From assembly GCF_009389715.1 (NCBI RefSeq), contig NC_052404.1, positions 7,586,745-7,650,744 on the forward strand: a stretch of DNA of 64,000 bases, read 5' to 3'. A program made the translations under genes and the position numbers. The notes under the pieces were generated by a model. That model saw nothing but the letters and a program-made list of their open reading frames with translations, did not search any database and had not been told where the DNA came from. Each line of letters opens with the position of its first letter. Positions within the stretch are counted from its first letter, which is position 1. Positions 61,440-64,000 of this stretch are shown here, piece after piece. The stretch is from Phoenix dactylifera (lineage: Eukaryota; Streptophyta; Magnoliopsida; Arecales; Arecaceae).

Positions 61440-61755
61440 GCAAATTTAGAACACCATCCTCTTAGAGGATGATTCGGAGCCCGAGCAGTGATAAAAGAGT
61501 TCACCCCTTGTTCCGTGATACTTAGTTAATGATGAGGAAGGATATTACATTTCAGGCTATGCATGTATATCGTAAGGCTAACGGGACGACAGACTGGGTG
61601 GCGGCATATGTAGCAAGTCACTCAGGAAGCAACCTATGAGTTGGAGAGAATGACATGCCTGGTGCATTTCAGGACCTTTTGTTTGCCGATTCTATTGAGT
61701 GTATCCGTGCTCGTGATGTATGATATGCTTGTTTCAACCAAAAAAAAAAAAAAAA
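61440..61755 (+). mobile_element. LINE 3' end with RNase H coding and poly-A tail
   Basis: In two frames joined by a frameshift the coding reads ILLEDDS, then IRSPSSDKRVHPLFRDT, stop, LMMRKDITFQAMHVYRKANG, TTDWVAAYVASHSGSN and a terminal LFADSIECIR. It ends in 16 A (61740-61755). This is the third RNase H tail of the same LINE lineage in the window, all on the + strand. Confidence 0.8.
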
Positions 61756-62424
61756 CAAATTAAGAATATAAAGTGTAAGATTATTTTCCTTTCAAAAAAC
61801 AAATTAGGATTTTCAGACCGTTTTTTAATTTCATAGTAGCCTTTCCGTAAACTTTATATCCTCAGTGAACAACCTCTTAACTTTAGGTCTTTAATGTAGA
61901 CTTTCTTAAGTGAAATCTTAGGAGAAAAAGCATGCCTGAGTGTTTAGAGGATATATCTACCATTGCCGGTCTCTAGTTTTCAATTTATTAATCTTCGTTA
62001 ACGAGGCGGTGGCATTTAATTAGATTGGGTTCTCCAATCAGCGCCAAAATTTGGCAATGGACCAAGCTTAATTATGTTAAAGATGGTTTGATATTTTTAT
62101 TTCACATAATTGTAGATAAAATCTTATCTATGGAGTAGTGCTATGCTTAATCCTAGATTGATGCAAATTAATTTTTGGAGATGTTCCACTAAGTGATCGA
62201 CTAACTACGTATAGAAATAAATTTTATAGAGATTATTATGTAAATATTTTTGACAATAATAAGCCGATCTATAAATCCGCAAAGTAAATTAAGGGTAGGT
62301 TCCATTAGAAGAAGGAAAGAATTTTTTATTTTTTTTGAATTGATTATAGGAAAAAAAAAAGAAGAATTGAGGAGCCGACTCAACCGTTAGGCGACAGAAC
62401 TCAGAAGTGCCTAAGGCCTCAGCC

Positions 62425-62609
62425 TAAAAACTCTTAGCTATAAATGCATTGAGGCCTCAAAAGACTCTTAGCTGTAAATGCATTGAGGCTTCTAAATCTA
62501 AAAATTCTTAGCTATAAATACAGCATTGAGAGCCCTAAGTCTAAAAACTCTTAGCTATAAATGTATTGAGGCTCCAAAAAATCTTAGCTATAAATATATT
62601 GAGATCCCC
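62425..62609. repeat. Five-copy minisatellite carrying TATAAAT
   Basis: Five imperfect units of 32-43 bp follow one another. Each contains CTTAGCTATAAAT (CTGTAAAT in unit 2) followed by an ATTGAG block. Units differ by small changes and short insertions such as CAG in unit 3. Confidence 0.85.
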
Positions 62610-64000
62610 AAATAATTTTTAAATATATTTATTATCATTATTAGTGAGTTCGACTTAGGTCCTCAAATTTATTAGGCCGCTTTGAGAGGAGAGATATAGA
62701 AAATCCTAATAAAAAGTAACGCAGCCTCGGCCTGCCAAGTTGCCAAATTAAAATTGTGCAGATGACACCCAAGTGTGTCCTCGTGTTAGCTGCTGTCCTT
62801 GTTTGCTCCTGCACAGAAGCCAAACGTGGCTCTTTTGGTCTCCGGTTCACCATTCTCCAACCCTACAAGTATAGGGCATTCATACTGCTTTAGCGAAATG
62901 AGGGGGTTATGTACCAAAAAGAACAAGATGAGGGGTTTTTTAAAGGGAGAATGCTGTGGCACCACTCGGCAGGGGTTATCATAAGCTTAGTAGTTTAATT
63001 ATATGATTGTACCATGATAAACAAGGTGTTCCCCCGTGTCCCTCTCCTTCCTCCCATTCCATCGCTCTTCAGCCAGTGTCAATGGAGAAGGAAAGCAAAA
63101 ATAGAGATATAGAGGAAGGGCAACCATCCCTCTCACTCCCCACTACCCCCATTTTTATCCAACCCAACACTCAACCTCACTCAATAACATGCATGTCCTA
63201 GTCAGCTGCAACCGCCATAAGTGAGAATTTTGTTCTGGCCCCCTACATGCAGCCATGTGTTCGCTCGAGGCGCCGCCATGTGGCACCGAGAGCAGGTCAG
63301 GTGGTCAAGTCTAGGAAAGGAGTCCTATGAGAGTGACCCCCAACTAATTGAGTAAGTTCATTGGCATTGGATGATTTGTCTGGACCTAGTAGATTTGCTC
63401 CTTGTGGCTTTGGGTCTCCTGAGCTAATTTCTAGTCTTTTGTGAGTGTGCCAAAGTCCAAGAGGTGGATGGATAAGAAAAATATTGCGTGGTTCCACATG
63501 GATGATCTCTTTGCAATCTTTCGTCTTCTTAGCCGCCACCGCCCCTGCCATCGTTGGTCGTTCGCCGGTTCTATACATGTATTCCCCTTTTTCTCGATAA
63601 CAAGAGGGCACGATTCAGATTCGCGTTATTCAGCAATTGATGAGGGGGATGATGAGATGATGATCTATGCTGCAAATCTAACCTTAGTGGAGATGAAAAA
63701 GCTAAGATGGCGATGTATCGGATGGAATTCAAAAAGGATGCTAAGTTGAAATGAGGACAGGAAGCTTGAGAGGTTCGAGTTCTTAGATTGTCTAGATGCA
63801 GTGGCATCTGTCATGATTTAGGTATACCTTTTCAATGGGACCTTCCTTTGGAATCATCTAATTAATTTTGGGCATACTCAACCTCCGGTGACGCCATGAC
63901 ATGTCGTGCCACAGTACCTACCATGTATCATTTTTATCTTCCCTGGTATCCATTTTACAGTCAATTCCTCGTGTCAATTGCTAGTGCCAGTATCAATACT
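62610..64000. other. Right-end region, no confident gene
   Basis: An open frame at 63441-63749 and others have no recognisable domain. The sequence near 63000-63200 is C-rich but does not look like a known exon. Confidence 0.3.

Noticed and set aside
63441..63749. 102-codon open frame on the + strand
   Set aside because: No known domain, and it starts within AT-rich repeat-like DNA.

Overview
This window is nuclear DNA from a flowering plant, most likely a monocot and possibly a palm. That placement is an inference: the intron-poor first exons are strongly GC-rich, the introns are standard GT-AG, the spacers are AT-rich and full of transposon debris, and the gene families are plant-specific. 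Nothing looks bacterial, organellar or viral. I see no rRNA gene, convincing tRNA gene or CRISPR array.

Four protein-coding genes can be reconstructed completely. (1) A single-exon UDP-glycosyltransferase of the UGT91 type lies on the + strand at 2818-4191. (2) A three-exon C19-type gibberellin 2-oxidase lies on + at 28925-32723. (3) A six-exon organelle-targeted alkaline/neutral invertase (GH100) lies on - at 41361-34485. It is convergent with the GA 2-oxidase and has a 3.5 kb third intron full of repeats. (4) A three-exon R2R3-MYB factor of subgroup 20 lies on - at 52391-51083. At the left edge (492-662, -) is the last 56 codons of a PPR editing-type protein, cut off by repeat DNA. At about 14980-16053 there is a possible small spliced gene behind a cluster of three G-boxes; its product is not recognisable.

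The rest is mostly transposon-derived. There are two TRIM elements in minus orientation (6391-6684 and 21023-21459) with initiator-tRNA-Met primer sites, plus LTR remnants near 53871 and 58130. There is a probable solo LTR (13058-13748) and several 3' ends of L1-type LINEs with RNase H coding and poly-A tails (about 4720, 59391 and 61440, all on +), with an older LINE zinc-knuckle fragment at 13929. Two hAT-like elements (1150-1776, 44045-44498) and palindromic MITEs are also present, one of them inside the invertase intron. The most striking structure is an 858-bp Mutator-like foldback element at 41936-42793 with a 9-bp target duplication and a near-perfect GC-rich hairpin core.

The genes do not form a cluster or pathway. 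GA 2-oxidase (gibberellin inactivation), invertase (sucrose cleavage), the UGT (specialised-metabolite glycosylation) and the MYB factor (stress, hormone or senescence regulation) act separately as far as the sequence shows. Several local tandem duplications sit in untranslated or intronic DNA: 4236-4313, 30620-30960, 33942-34055, 38538-38826, 55851-56180 and 62425-62609.
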